Assembly: GCF_900456975.1 (NCBI RefSeq)
Contig: NZ_UGYM01000002.1
Location: 4,898,001 to 4,962,000, forward strand
DNA: 64,000 bases
From: Shewanella baltica
GTDB lineage: Bacteria > Pseudomonadota > Gammaproteobacteria > Enterobacterales > Shewanellaceae
Reading direction: 5' to 3'
Shown here one piece after another: positions 51,379 to 61,114 of this stretch. The notes under the pieces were generated by a model that saw only the letters and a list, made by a program, of their open reading frames with translations, was not told the origin of the DNA and made no database searches. Position 1 is the stretch's first letter, and the number at the start of each line of letters is the position of its first letter. The position numbers and the translations under genes are program-made.

Positions 51379-52113
51379 TCATGCCGCTATCCCTTCATCT
51401 GTGCCGATCAGTTGAATAAAGGCTTCTTCGAGTGTGTCTTTACCCGTTTGGGTGCACAGTTCGGTGGGGCTACCAATGGCGACGACTCTGCCCTGAGCCA
51501 TAACGATCACTTGGTCACACAGCGCGGCGACTTCTTGCATCACATGGCTAGAGAACAGCACGCAATGTCCTTGATTCTTAAGGTCGATAAGAATGTCACG
51601 CAGCAGGCGAGTGCTCATCACATCGAGCCCTCGGGTTGGTTCGTCGAGGATAATATTGCTCGGGCTGTGGACAATGGCCTGTGCGAGGGCGGTTTTCATC
51701 CTTTGTCCTTGGGAGAAGCCTTTGCAGCGGCGATCGCTAATGTCTTCCAAACGTAATTTCGCAATCACTTGGCTGGTGGCCTCCTTGGCATCCTTAGAGG
51801 ATAAGCCGCTTAGCTCGGCAAAATAACGAATGTATTCCCGTGGCGTTAAGCGTTCGTACAGACCAAAAGGGTCGGGGAATAATCCGAGTTGCTGCTTAGC
51901 GCCGATAGGGTCGATGGCGACATCTATCCCTTCGATTTCTGCTTTGCCGTTATCGGGTTTCAGCAAGCCAAAAATCGTGCGTAAACAGGTAGTTTTACCC
52001 GCGCCGTTGGGGCCGAGCAATCCTGTTATTTGGCCGTTTTGTGCGACGAAGCTTAAGTCATTGAGCGCCTGTACGTCACCGATGCGCTTGGAAAGATGGG
52101 ATACTTTGATCAT
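51379..52113 (-). CDS. ABC exporter ATP-binding protein (NatA-like)
   Basis: A 244-residue ATPase. Walker A is GPNGAGKT (34-41), the signature is GFSQGQRMKTALAQA, Walker B is NIILDEPTRGLD and the switch His is in SSHVMQEV. It partners the NatB-like permease downstream. Its GGAG ribosome site overlaps the last codons of the upstream peptidase gene (3 bases separate the genes), so the two should be translated together. Confidence 0.9.
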   Translation of the reverse strand: MIKVSHLSKRIGDVQALNDLSFVAQNGQITGLLGPNGAGKTTCLRTIFGLLKPDNGKAEIEGIDVAIDPIGAKQQLGLFPDPFGLYERLTPREYIRYFAELSGLSSKDAKEATSQVIAKLRLEDISDRRCKGFSQGQRMKTALAQAIVHSPSNIILDEPTRGLDVMSTRLLRDILIDLKNQGHCVLFSSHVMQEVAALCDQVIVMAQGRVVAIGSPTELCTQTGKDTLEEAFIQLIGTDEGIAA

Positions 52114-52116
52114 GGC

Positions 52117-53766
52117 TTACTCCTTGGCCCCTGTACTGGCGTGGTCATCCGTTGTCGTGGTTTTTGTGCTGGTCGCATCAAGCGGTTCTACCGAGCTGGC
52201 ATTTAAATAAAAGCTGCGGCGCACATCTTTCTTTAAACATTCGCCGTCGAGATCTTTAACGGAACCCGAGCGAACGAGATCGGCGATAAGGTTATTGGCA
52301 CAGGATTGATAGGCCACGCCGTGGGTCGCATAGGGGGCGACAAAGTGCTTGGCATTGGTGAGTTTTTCCATCGCTAACTCGCCCCAACTCGGCGGTGTGG
52401 CAGGGTCGATTTCGCCGGATAACAACAAGGTCGGAATGTCGCTGCTGATGGGCTCGCTAAAGCTTTTATCGACCGCGGGGACTTTCCATACTTCACACGT
52501 GGCTTCTAAGCCTTCGAGCATAGTTTTGCCCATAAAGGAGTGCTGAGCCTGTTCGCGCATGGCGGGCGTAATACGGTGCATATCTTCGCCACAGACCACG
52601 GATGCGTGCATACCCATCGCCATGCCAGCATTGTCGATAGTGAGGGAATACAAACCGAGTATGGGTTGGAAGTTGTGTTTCGCGGCTTGATGAATCGCAT
52701 GGGGCACTAAGGCGCGCACATTGGCTTGATACAGCGCCATGCGGATGGAGCCGTAGAACTTACCGCGCGTCATGGTCAACATGGTCTTTTCACCCGTGAC
52801 AGGGTCGTAGACGTTTTCCATCACAGGCGCTTTGGCGAGTGAGGCCGCAACTTGGTCGAATTCGGCTTTCAGCTCAGGGAACTGCGTATGACAAGCGGTG
52901 GTTTCTCGGCAATCTTTAAAGAGTAAATCAAAGCCTCGATCAATCGATGCGCCGATTTCTAATACGCTTTGTTGCATCGGCACTATGCCGTCTAAGGTCA
53001 CTGTGGCTAAGTGTGCCGGGTATAAACGCATGTAAAGCTGCGCCATACGCGTGCCGTAGGAGATGCCGTAAATATGCAGTTTTTTGTAGCCTAAATGCTG
53101 ACGTACGGCTTCGAAGTCTTTAATCGCGTTGAGGCTACCGTATTGGGTGACGTCGGCATCGATTTTGGCTAAGCATTTTTGGGTTTCGGCTTTGGTGTCG
53201 GCATTGTCATCATCGAATGACAGTGGAGATTGCGCGCCTTCATCGCAGGTCAGCAGATTCGAGCGGCCTGTGCCCCTTTGGTCGATCAGCAAGATATCCC
53301 GCTGTTGGCGGACTTTGCTCAGCATGGCATCGAAACCCGCGGCATTGTCTATGGCCGATTGTCCTGGACCGCCAGCAATGGCGAGTAAGGCTTCTTCATG
53401 GTTGACGTTTTTCACCGCGGGCAATACGACGTAATGCACTTGGATCTGTTTGCCATCGGGTTTGTTAGGATTTTCTGGAACAGTCACAAAACCGCAGTTT
53501 AGGCGATCGGATACGCCTTCCACATAACAAGTGTCGGTGTTATTCGCTATATCAGCCGCTTGTGTCTGTTGGCTTTTTACATCACTCGCCCACGTCGCCG
53601 TACTTGCCATCGCCAGCATGAGTGCGCTTATGCTTAACATACGCGAGCCTAAAATACGCGTACGCAATGTGGCAACAGTGGCATTAGTAGCGCCATGCCG
53701 TGGCCGAGTTGGCGAAGGGCGTTGAGCGGTGTTGCTTAACTTCCTGTGTGTCATGCTATCTATCAT
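52117..53766 (-). CDS. Secreted alpha/beta hydrolase, TAP-type peptidase
   Basis: A 549-residue hydrolase of the tripeptidyl-aminopeptidase-like S33 group. The nucleophile elbow is YGISYGTRMA, the acid residue lies in LLLSGEIDPATPPSWG and the His in APYATHGVAYQS, all in the expected order. The oxyanion-type GGPGQSA and LIDQRGTGRS precede them. A hydrophobic export segment runs from Met43 (MLSISALMLAMASTATWA), preceded by 42 basic, polar residues. ATG 53766 has AGGAAAG upstream, but a start at 53640 would give a normal signal peptide; I keep the first with reserve. It leads an operon with the NatAB-like exporter. Confidence 0.82.
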   Translation of the reverse strand: MIDSMTHRKLSNTAQRPSPTRPRHGATNATVATLRTRILGSRMLSISALMLAMASTATWASDVKSQQTQAADIANNTDTCYVEGVSDRLNCGFVTVPENPNKPDGKQIQVHYVVLPAVKNVNHEEALLAIAGGPGQSAIDNAAGFDAMLSKVRQQRDILLIDQRGTGRSNLLTCDEGAQSPLSFDDDNADTKAETQKCLAKIDADVTQYGSLNAIKDFEAVRQHLGYKKLHIYGISYGTRMAQLYMRLYPAHLATVTLDGIVPMQQSVLEIGASIDRGFDLLFKDCRETTACHTQFPELKAEFDQVAASLAKAPVMENVYDPVTGEKTMLTMTRGKFYGSIRMALYQANVRALVPHAIHQAAKHNFQPILGLYSLTIDNAGMAMGMHASVVCGEDMHRITPAMREQAQHSFMGKTMLEGLEATCEVWKVPAVDKSFSEPISSDIPTLLLSGEIDPATPPSWGELAMEKLTNAKHFVAPYATHGVAYQSCANNLIADLVRSGSVKDLDGECLKKDVRRSFYLNASSVEPLDATSTKTTTTDDHASTGAKE

Positions 53767-53833
53767 GCGCGCTTTCCTTTTTGCATTTCAGGACGAGTGT
53801 GTTAATTTAACTACCAGTGTATCGGTGTATCAA

Positions 53834-53845
53834 TGTATTAATACA
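53834..53845. promoter_or_regulatory. Probable operator of the YtrA-like repressor
   Basis: TGTATTAATACA is a perfect 12-bp palindrome ending 14 bases before the repressor gene's ATG, next to its ribosome site. Further tgtat copies lie at 53818-53829. A repressor bound here would shut off its own operon. Confidence 0.5.
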
Positions 53846-53859
53846 GTGTGTAGAGGCTA

Positions 53860-54231
53860 ATGTTAGAACTTTTAAATGTCAACCCCAGTAGTGGTGAACC
53901 AATTTACAAGCAATTACACGAACAAGTCGTGCGTTTAATTGTGGGCGGTCAGCTACAAGTGGATGATGTCTTGCCCTCTGTGCGCCAGATTGCCGAGTAT
54001 CTTGCGGTGAATCCTATGACTGTCTCCCGCGCGATTCAGCAGCTTGTCGATCAGGGGTGGCTCGAACGCCGCCGCGGCCAAGCGACAAAAGTCGCGCTGC
54101 GCACTGAGACTATGGCATCGGGGGCGAGCATGCTCGAACCCCAACTCGATGCTTTGTTGTCGCAGGCTAAACAGTTAGGCGTCAGCCTGCCCGAGTTAAT
54201 GCAATTGATAAATGAACGCTGGCAAGACTAG
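53860..54231 (+). CDS. GntR-family (YtrA subfamily) repressor
   Basis: A 123-residue regulator. The winged helix (about 10-78) begins GEPIYKQLHEQVVRLIVGGQLQ and has LPSVRQIAEYLAVNPMTVSRAIQQLVDQGWLERRRGQ. A short C-terminal dimer helix replaces the large effector domain of other GntR proteins, which is the YtrA mark. It is first in an operon with an ABC ATPase and permease, the usual partners. TAGAGG precedes ATG 53860. Confidence 0.9.
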   Translation: MLELLNVNPSSGEPIYKQLHEQVVRLIVGGQLQVDDVLPSVRQIAEYLAVNPMTVSRAIQQLVDQGWLERRRGQATKVALRTETMASGASMLEPQLDALLSQAKQLGVSLPELMQLINERWQD

Positions 54232-54284
54232 CGTTAACCTACTGTCACTTATCGATAAAATAGAATAAAAAAGGATGATATTCG

Positions 54285-55148
54285 ATGGACCAAGCGTGCA
54301 CACCAATACTTGAATTTAGCCAAGTGAATAAAGTCTTTCGCGGTAAAGGCGCAGGTGAAAAGTGGGCGCTTAAGGATTTATCGTTAACCTTGTCCGCGGG
54401 CATGGTGGTCGGGTTATTAGGGCAAAATGGGGCGGGTAAATCGACCCTAATGCGCTGCGCTTTGGGTGTGCTCATGCCGGATTCAGGCAGTATTGTTACC
54501 TTAGGCGAAACGCCCGAAAACTTAACTTCAAAGGCAAAGGAGCGCTTAGGTTATGTGCCGCAGCAACCTTTTGGTTATGAAGGTTTTACCATTGAACGGG
54601 CTCTCGATTTACACCGCAGTTTTTATCCCAATTGGGACATGCAATTAGAGCAAGATTGGCTAGTACGGTTCGAGCTAGATGTGACTCAACAGGTGCAACG
54701 TTTATCTGTGGGGCAAAGGCAATCGCTAGCCTTGATTATGGCGATGGCCTATCGCCCTGAACTGTTGATCCTCGATGAGCCCGTCGCCAGTCTCGACCCG
54801 ATTGTACGGCGTAAATTTATGGTCGATTTGTTCGATCTCGCCCTCGAATCGGGTTCCGCTGTACTGTTTTCATCCCATATCACTTCAGATATCGAGCGGG
54901 TTGCCAGTCATGTGGCGCTGATTAAACACGGCGAATTAGTGCTGTTTAAAGAAATCGATGCCCTACGGGAACAAGTGCGTTTACTCACTCTCGCGCCCGA
55001 AACGGTTTTGCCTGAGTCGGTCACTGTGTTGAGTCGTGTCGGTGATTCAGTGCTGGTGGATTTAGGCGAGCACAGCGCGCTAATTTCGGGCGTGTTAAAG
55101 AACGAAGCGCTTAATCTGGAACAGCTTTTTATGGAGCTACACAGATGA
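54285..55148 (+). CDS. ABC transporter ATP-binding protein (YtrB-like)
   Basis: A 287-residue ATPase. Walker A is GQNGAGKS, the signature is RLSVGQRQSLAL, Walker B is LLILDEPVASLD, and the switch His is in SSHITSD. The C-terminal 70 residues form a small extra domain. It is 53 bases after the repressor gene, and its stop overlaps the permease start by 4 bases (ATGA). With these partners it probably works in an envelope-stress or antibiotic-responsive exporter; the substrate is unknown. Confidence 0.9.
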   Translation: MDQACTPILEFSQVNKVFRGKGAGEKWALKDLSLTLSAGMVVGLLGQNGAGKSTLMRCALGVLMPDSGSIVTLGETPENLTSKAKERLGYVPQQPFGYEGFTIERALDLHRSFYPNWDMQLEQDWLVRFELDVTQQVQRLSVGQRQSLALIMAMAYRPELLILDEPVASLDPIVRRKFMVDLFDLALESGSAVLFSSHITSDIERVASHVALIKHGELVLFKEIDALREQVRLLTLAPETVLPESVTVLSRVGDSVLVDLGEHSALISGVLKNEALNLEQLFMELHR

Positions 55149-56455
55149 GTGCGCCAGAACTTAACATCACGCCGACAGCTAAAATGAAAGGCGCGCGGTT
55201 GATGAATCCATTTAATGGCATGCTGCGTCTTTGGTGTTTTGACGTCGGCAGTGTGAGCTTTTTAGGTACCGGCTTACTGGGAATGATCTTAGGTTGCATT
55301 ACAGCGTTGCAGGGCAAAAGTGACAGTGCTGAACTGTTGTTTTCTATGGGAATCGTTTCAAGCTCGGCGGCGGTGGCATGGCAACTCATACGTTTGATGG
55401 CGAGCGAGTGCGCCCAGTTAATTCCCCATTATCGCCGCCATATTTATATCCAAAGCGCAGTGGTGTTAACCAGCGTATTTGGCATAAGCGTATTGTTCTG
55501 TTTAGCTTTAGGTTCAACGTCTAGCCTATCCACTTTAGTGTTAGCCTTGGTGATGAGTTTTGCCTTTATTTGCCTGTGTTTACTCAGCACTCAGTGGTTT
55601 TATGCTTCCTTCTTACTGTTTGTTTTAGTGCCGTTTATCTCCTTGATTACAGGTTATATTCCCCTATGGTTAAGCGCGATTGCACTGGTGGCGTTAGGTG
55701 CTTTCATTATCCGAATCTGCCGCGCTTTACCTTGGCGTGCTGAGGCGAGAACTGTGTACCTCAATGGCCTCGAAATGGGCTGGTTCTGGCTGCCCAATTT
55801 GCAATCGATGCGTATCTTAAGCCGTTTTGAGCGTTATCTGCATCCCACCAATTTTTTTATCGGCCCTATGCTGACGATTTTACTGCTGCTCATACCGGCA
55901 GTCTGCTTAGTGCTTGGGGTGTTATCGCATCAATTCCATCAGAATTTCCCCGTGTTACTGCTGTTGGCACAGTTCAGCGTGATTATGTGTTCGCTGGTGC
56001 ATTGGAGCCGAGTGCAGCGTTCGCGCTCGACAGAAACCTTATTGCTGATGCCAGGATTTGATGGTCGAAAAGGACTCATAGCGGCTTTTTGCCGTGGCCA
56101 GCAACGACTGCTGAATGTGGTCGTTGGCATTATGCTGGCGTGTAGTCTGCTGCTGGGTTGGCTCAGTGGTGATTTGAATATGCAGTTAGTAGGTCATCTG
56201 GTGCTTAGCACTTACTGGGCCTGCGCTTTGACCTTAGGTTTTGGCTGCATGTGTCGCCGAGTGTTGCATGTCACGCTCACTATGACGGTTGTTGCGGGGC
56301 ATTCCCTGTGGGTGTCCATCAGCCTTGCATCGTTACGCGATGGCGGCAATCTAGGCGATTGGATTATCTGGGATATGCTCTTAATGATACTTGGGAGCAT
56401 AGTACTGATTTGGGGCAAGAAAATCCTCTGGAAGGGAGATGTCATTAGCGGCTAA
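55145..56455 (+). CDS. ABC transporter permease, poorly conserved type
   Basis: A 436-residue inner-membrane protein with about ten to twelve hydrophobic segments spread over its whole length, no signal peptide and no soluble domain. I recognise no family motif; its role as permease comes from coupling to the upstream ATPase (4-base overlap) and from the operon with a YtrA-type repressor. The first 20 residues (MSAPELNITPTAKMKGARLM) are polar, and an internal ATG at residue 20 is a possible alternative start. Confidence 0.75.
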   Translation: MSAPELNITPTAKMKGARLMNPFNGMLRLWCFDVGSVSFLGTGLLGMILGCITALQGKSDSAELLFSMGIVSSSAAVAWQLIRLMASECAQLIPHYRRHIYIQSAVVLTSVFGISVLFCLALGSTSSLSTLVLALVMSFAFICLCLLSTQWFYASFLLFVLVPFISLITGYIPLWLSAIALVALGAFIIRICRALPWRAEARTVYLNGLEMGWFWLPNLQSMRILSRFERYLHPTNFFIGPMLTILLLLIPAVCLVLGVLSHQFHQNFPVLLLLAQFSVIMCSLVHWSRVQRSRSTETLLLMPGFDGRKGLIAAFCRGQQRLLNVVVGIMLACSLLLGWLSGDLNMQLVGHLVLSTYWACALTLGFGCMCRRVLHVTLTMTVVAGHSLWVSISLASLRDGGNLGDWIIWDMLLMILGSIVLIWGKKILWKGDVISG

Positions 56456-56583
56456 ATGGATATAGATTGCGATATTGGGATTCAGCTTGCACAAGATTAG
56501 AGCAAAAACTCTTAGTTTTTGACTGGCCTTCAGGTAGAATGGCGAAAAAGCGGTACACTTGTAAGCTAAAAGGTGAGTCTCTT

Positions 56584-58389
56584 ATGTCTCTCGATCAATA
56601 TCATGTTATTCGACTATTACAGCAGCAGAGCGAGTCTTTAAAAGACGCGATAGCGCTGGAAGGTTTTGAAATGGCCGCTCCTTGGTATCAGGTGAGCTGG
56701 CAAGCCTTTGACCAAATTAGCAGTAAAATTGCACAAGTGTTGATCGAACTTGGCGTACAAGTGCAAGACCGTTGCGTTATTTTGGCGCAAAACTGCCCAC
56801 AGTGGACTTGTGCCGATGTCGGTACACTTAAAAGTCGCGCCGTTGTGGTGCCGATTTACCCCACCAGTACCGTCGAGCAGGCGAGCTTTATCGTTAACGA
56901 TGCGGCGGCGAAAGTCATTTTTGTCGACGATGCTAAACAATACGCTATGGCCTGCGAGCTTCAAAGCTTATGTCCAAGCCTAGAGCATGTGATTGTTTTT
57001 GATGCCAGCGTGGCACTTGCCGCTGACAAAGCTGAGCAGCATTGGCATTTAGATGCGCTGCTAGCGGGCGATGCGAAAGCGATGAAGCAAGAAGTTGAGC
57101 TTAACCAGCGTTTACAAGCGGCCAATCTTGATGATTTACTGACCCTCATTTATACCTCTGGCACCACGGGCGATCCTAAAGGCGTGATGCTGGATTACCG
57201 CAATATGGCCTCGACCATACGTCAACACGATCAAAAACTGGCTTTCCATTCTGGCGATGTGTCTTTGGCATTCTTGCCCTTGAGTCATGTATTTGAGCGC
57301 AGTTGGAGTTTTTACGTCTTGTGCCGTGGCGGTCATAACGTCTATTTGCAAAATACCCAAAGAGTGAAAGAGGCGATTAGCGCCGTGCGTCCGCATACCT
57401 TGTGTGTGGTGCCGCGTTTCCTCGAAAAAGTGTACAGCGCCGTACAAGATAAAGTCGCCAAATCTGCCGACGGTCGTAAGAAGTTGTTTGCGTGGGCTAT
57501 GCGCGTTGGCCAACGCCAGTTCGAAGTCGGTCAAGGTCGTGCTAAGGGCGGATTATGGTTGTCGCTGCAATGGCGTTTGGCCCACAAACTTGTGTATAGC
57601 AAGCTACAAGCCGTGCTTGGCGGGCGTTTGAAGTTTATGCCCTGCGGTGGCGCGGCGTTAGATGTGAATGTCGGCAGCTTCTTCCATGCGATTAATATTC
57701 CTGTGCTGTGTGGTTACGGCATGACGGAAACCAACGCGACCGTGACTTGCAATACCTTAGGTAATCGAGTGCCAGGTTCTAATGGTCAACCTCTGCTGGA
57801 AACCGAAATCAAGCTAGGCAAGGACGATGAGATTTTAGTCCGCGGCGCGACTGTGATGCGTGGCTATTACAATCGACCAGAAGATACCGCCGCCGCCTTC
57901 GAAGACGGTTGGTTAAAAACCGGCGATGCTGGGCGTTTCGATGCGAACGGTAACTTATTTATTACTGACCGTATCAAAGAGTTAATGAAAACCTCTAACG
58001 GCAAATATATTGCGCCACAACGGGTTGAGGGTGCTGTGGGTTGTTGTCCTTTTATCGAGCAAGTGGCGATTATTGCCGATGCGCGTAACTATGTGACCGC
58101 CTTGATTGTGCCAGCGTTTGAGTCACTGGAAGCGTGGGCGAAGGACAAAGGGCTGAAGTATGAGTCGCCTTTAGAATTGCTACGCCATAGCCATGTGGTT
58201 GAACATTTTGAACAACGTCTCAAGCAGTTGCAGCATGAGCTGGCTGGCTTTGAACAGATTAAAAAGTTCACACTGTTGCCAGAAGCCTTCTCGATGGAAG
58301 CGGGGTTAATCACCCCAACGCTCAAGTTGCGCCGCAAGATGATTTATCATAAATACGCCCACGAAATTAATGCTATGTACAACAACTGA
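56584..58389 (+). CDS. Long-chain acyl-CoA synthetase (AMP-forming)
   Basis: A 601-residue cytosolic or peripheral enzyme that activates fatty acids with ATP and CoA. The AMP-binding P-loop reads LIYTSGTTGDPKGVMLDYRN, followed by FLPLSHVFERSW, the adenylate-site GYGMTETNATVTCN and LKTGDAGRFDANGNLFITDRIKELMKTSNGKYIAP. This is the FadD15-like bacterial group rather than E. coli FadD. I start at ATG 56584 after AGGTGAG; the frame continues back to 56467 without conservation. A terminator follows. Confidence 0.92.
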   Translation: MSLDQYHVIRLLQQQSESLKDAIALEGFEMAAPWYQVSWQAFDQISSKIAQVLIELGVQVQDRCVILAQNCPQWTCADVGTLKSRAVVVPIYPTSTVEQASFIVNDAAAKVIFVDDAKQYAMACELQSLCPSLEHVIVFDASVALAADKAEQHWHLDALLAGDAKAMKQEVELNQRLQAANLDDLLTLIYTSGTTGDPKGVMLDYRNMASTIRQHDQKLAFHSGDVSLAFLPLSHVFERSWSFYVLCRGGHNVYLQNTQRVKEAISAVRPHTLCVVPRFLEKVYSAVQDKVAKSADGRKKLFAWAMRVGQRQFEVGQGRAKGGLWLSLQWRLAHKLVYSKLQAVLGGRLKFMPCGGAALDVNVGSFFHAINIPVLCGYGMTETNATVTCNTLGNRVPGSNGQPLLETEIKLGKDDEILVRGATVMRGYYNRPEDTAAAFEDGWLKTGDAGRFDANGNLFITDRIKELMKTSNGKYIAPQRVEGAVGCCPFIEQVAIIADARNYVTALIVPAFESLEAWAKDKGLKYESPLELLRHSHVVEHFEQRLKQLQHELAGFEQIKKFTLLPEAFSMEAGLITPTLKLRRKMIYHKYAHEINAMYNN

Positions 58390-58408
58390 TTGTTAAGTCA
58401 TTGTTACT

Positions 58409-58434
58409 AAAGGCCGCTGTTGCGGCCTTTTTTG
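58409..58434 (+). terminator. Terminator after the acyl-CoA synthetase gene
   Basis: The arms aaaggccgc and gcggccttt form a 9-bp stem with a 4-base loop, followed by TTTT. Confidence 0.92.
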
Positions 58435-58532
58435 TTTCTGCTACTTCCTGAAGCGCTTAACTTAGCTTAAAATTCGCTCCGTTTACTGGTGCGCACGAGG
58501 CGCAAGTTATCGGTATAAAGGGCGTAGTTTAA

Positions 58533-60986
58533 ATGGAACTTTCGATTCGTAGTCTTTTCGCTGCCACTGCGGTGTTGTTGTCTGCATTTTCTGTCACTCC
58601 TGCTGCTATCGCTGCGGATTACGACAAAATCGTCCACGGACCTGTGGATTTACCCCATGGTCAATGGCTTAATTTCTATCAAAAAGATCAGCAAGTGTGG
58701 GGCGAAATGCTCTACGGCGATGCGCCCGGCGTGCGTATTGACGATTATGGCCGCGCCGAAATTGTGGCGGTTTTTTACTATGACTTTGATAAAGGCGGCA
58801 CTAAAGAAGTGATCGTCATGCTCAAGGATGTCGATGGTCAGCACCTGCGCGGCTATGGTTTTGATGGGGAAGAGCTGACTAAACTACCGCGCCTACAAGT
58901 TGTGCTCGATGAAGTGGCCCCAACCTTAACCACGTTTACCGTGGGCGGCGTCCGTAAAGTACTAAGCCAAATTCCGCCACAGCAATACCGTATGACCTAT
59001 GATGTTGAAGCAATTGAAGATCCTGCCATTAAAGCGATTGTCGATGGCTCAACTAAGCTCAGGCCAACCTTAGTGGGTTATCGAAATTCCGAAGGTTCAC
59101 CCGTCGATGTAAAAACCGCCGTCGAGTATAAATTACGTTATCCACTGACTCGCAAAGATAAAGATGCTCAAGGCATTGAGCGCCAATACAGCTTAGTGAC
59201 CACCTTTGATCGCAGTGGTTATAGCGAAGAAGACGGTAGTTTTGTATTGGTGAGTGTGGCCTTTGAGGCCGATAACTTCGACTGGCTTAAAAGCGGCGGC
59301 GCTGAAATCCCCCGCACAGGCCCATTCTACAATTTTATGAGCATGGGCATGGGTAGCACTTGGGCAGGGCTTGCGAGTGAAAGTCATTATGCCCAAGGTC
59401 AGCTCGATGGTGCCTATGTTGCTTACGATGGCCGCAATGGTAATGTGATGTATTCGGGCGATTACAAGCAGGGTAAAAAAGTCGGTAAGTGGATGGAAGC
59501 CGATAGCCGAGAAACCTATTGGGAAGGCGAATACCTTGACGGTAAAAAACAAGGTAAATGGATCGCACAGTCAATATTCGATGAGGCCGATAACTTCGGT
59601 TTTGCTCACTATAATCAGGATGTGCTCGACGGCCCCTACGAAATTTATGCACCAGATTATGGCTCCAGCACCGAAAGCGCTAAGCAATTAATGGAGAAAG
59701 GCATTTATCGCAACGGAGTCAAAGACGGTGAATGGTTAGAGCAAGATGGGACGAAAGGTCACTATGAACAAGGCGTAAAACAAGGGCCTTGGGTCGATAA
59801 AGAGACCCGCGGACATTTTCGCGATCAGGTCGGCGAAGGGGCTTACCTTGGAGGAAAACGCACTGGTCCTTGGATATTTAAAACCGAGAACGGGGCTCGT
59901 ACTGAAGTGAATTATATCAACGGCTTGCGTCAAGGTGAGTCTAAATCATTCGACAAGAATAATCGGATGTTTAATATCCGCCATTATGAGCAAGGTAGGC
60001 TTAATGGTCAGAGTATTTGGTATTCCAGTCAGAATATTATGGTAGATATTTCTAACTATCGCCAAGGTGAGTTAGATGGCCAGCAAATGCGTTTTAACCC
60101 CCGGAGCAGTGAGCTGGCTGAATTAACGAGTTATAAATTTAATGAAGCGGTGGCGCTAAAGCCTTCGCACGATGAATGTATCATGCGTGAGAATCCCTAC
60201 TCAGATGATTGTGAAGGGGTGATCAATAATAAAAGTGAAACAACCTCATCGATAAAACACGGCGAGCAGCGTGAATATCTCGACAGCGGCACGTTATATA
60301 AATTGTCCTATTACACTAATGGCGCCGTAGATAAAGAATATCAGTTCGATTCCAACGGCCGTTTAAAGTATATGAAGGCCTTTAAAGCGGGTAAGGAATA
60401 CGGCCCAAGTATCAGTTATTCCACAGATGGTGGATACTCACTCTCTCAATATGGTCAGTTGGTGAATAACCGTCTCTCTGGCCCCCATTACAGCTTCTAT
60501 CCGAACGGTCAGTTAAAGCATTTTTGGAACTACTGCCAGCAAGAAGGCGAAACCTGGAACGGTGAACCTTACTACTGGGATAACGCCATTGCGCGCTGTG
60601 GTATACAGCGGGAGTATTTTGATAATGGTGCCGTGAATTGCATCGAAGAGTTAGATAGCAATTATGCCGTGGATAAAGTGTGTTACGACTCTAATGGCCA
60701 AATCGCGCAAGAAATGCTGCGCATCGATGAACAGCATGTGGTCCATAAGCGTTATATCAATGGGGTGATCTATCAGGAAGACCCAGGGTTTGCTGCTCAT
60801 TCTAAAATGGTCAAAGGTCGCACTATTTATCACTTAGAAAACCCAAAAAGCCATGGCGTGTTTAAGTCCTACAATAGTGGCAAGTTAGATTATGAAAAAA
60901 TTTTTAATATGGGTAAGGCAGGATGCTTTAAAAAGTATGATGCCAATGGCAAGCAAACGGTAGATACTGCCAGTTGCCAATTCTAA
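58533..60986 (+). CDS. Long secreted MORN/YwqK-type repeat protein
   Basis: An 817-residue exported protein with signal peptide MELSIRSLFAATAVLLSAFSVTPAAIAA. Residues about 30-270 form an N-terminal region I cannot assign (LKDVDGQHLRGYGFDGEEL, YKLRYPLTRKDKD). From about 290 to the end are many MORN-variant repeats, each a G-x-W or G-x-Y turn of the type NGVKDGEWLEQDG, QGVKQGPWV, GGKRTGPW, and LDGPYEIYA. Such repeats are often labelled YwqK-family antitoxin, but the signal peptide argues for an envelope or surface role. Function is unknown. It is a single gene. Confidence 0.8.
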   Translation: MELSIRSLFAATAVLLSAFSVTPAAIAADYDKIVHGPVDLPHGQWLNFYQKDQQVWGEMLYGDAPGVRIDDYGRAEIVAVFYYDFDKGGTKEVIVMLKDVDGQHLRGYGFDGEELTKLPRLQVVLDEVAPTLTTFTVGGVRKVLSQIPPQQYRMTYDVEAIEDPAIKAIVDGSTKLRPTLVGYRNSEGSPVDVKTAVEYKLRYPLTRKDKDAQGIERQYSLVTTFDRSGYSEEDGSFVLVSVAFEADNFDWLKSGGAEIPRTGPFYNFMSMGMGSTWAGLASESHYAQGQLDGAYVAYDGRNGNVMYSGDYKQGKKVGKWMEADSRETYWEGEYLDGKKQGKWIAQSIFDEADNFGFAHYNQDVLDGPYEIYAPDYGSSTESAKQLMEKGIYRNGVKDGEWLEQDGTKGHYEQGVKQGPWVDKETRGHFRDQVGEGAYLGGKRTGPWIFKTENGARTEVNYINGLRQGESKSFDKNNRMFNIRHYEQGRLNGQSIWYSSQNIMVDISNYRQGELDGQQMRFNPRSSELAELTSYKFNEAVALKPSHDECIMRENPYSDDCEGVINNKSETTSSIKHGEQREYLDSGTLYKLSYYTNGAVDKEYQFDSNGRLKYMKAFKAGKEYGPSISYSTDGGYSLSQYGQLVNNRLSGPHYSFYPNGQLKHFWNYCQQEGETWNGEPYYWDNAIARCGIQREYFDNGAVNCIEELDSNYAVDKVCYDSNGQIAQEMLRIDEQHVVHKRYINGVIYQEDPGFAAHSKMVKGRTIYHLENPKSHGVFKSYNSGKLDYEKIFNMGKAGCFKKYDANGKQTVDTASCQF

Positions 60987-61114
60987 GGTCTAGGTTTGTT
61001 TAGCCTTTAGGGTCTGGTAGGCTTGGGATAAAGGATGAATTTGATGCGGGTAGCTTAATCGCGATAATCATTAAATTCATCAGCTTACAGAATAACAATA
61101 AAAGGGAAGTCCGA

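Noticed and set aside
58533..60986. YwqK-type antitoxin annotation
   Set aside because: The protein is exported and 817 residues long, with no neighbouring toxin; only the repeat type is shared.
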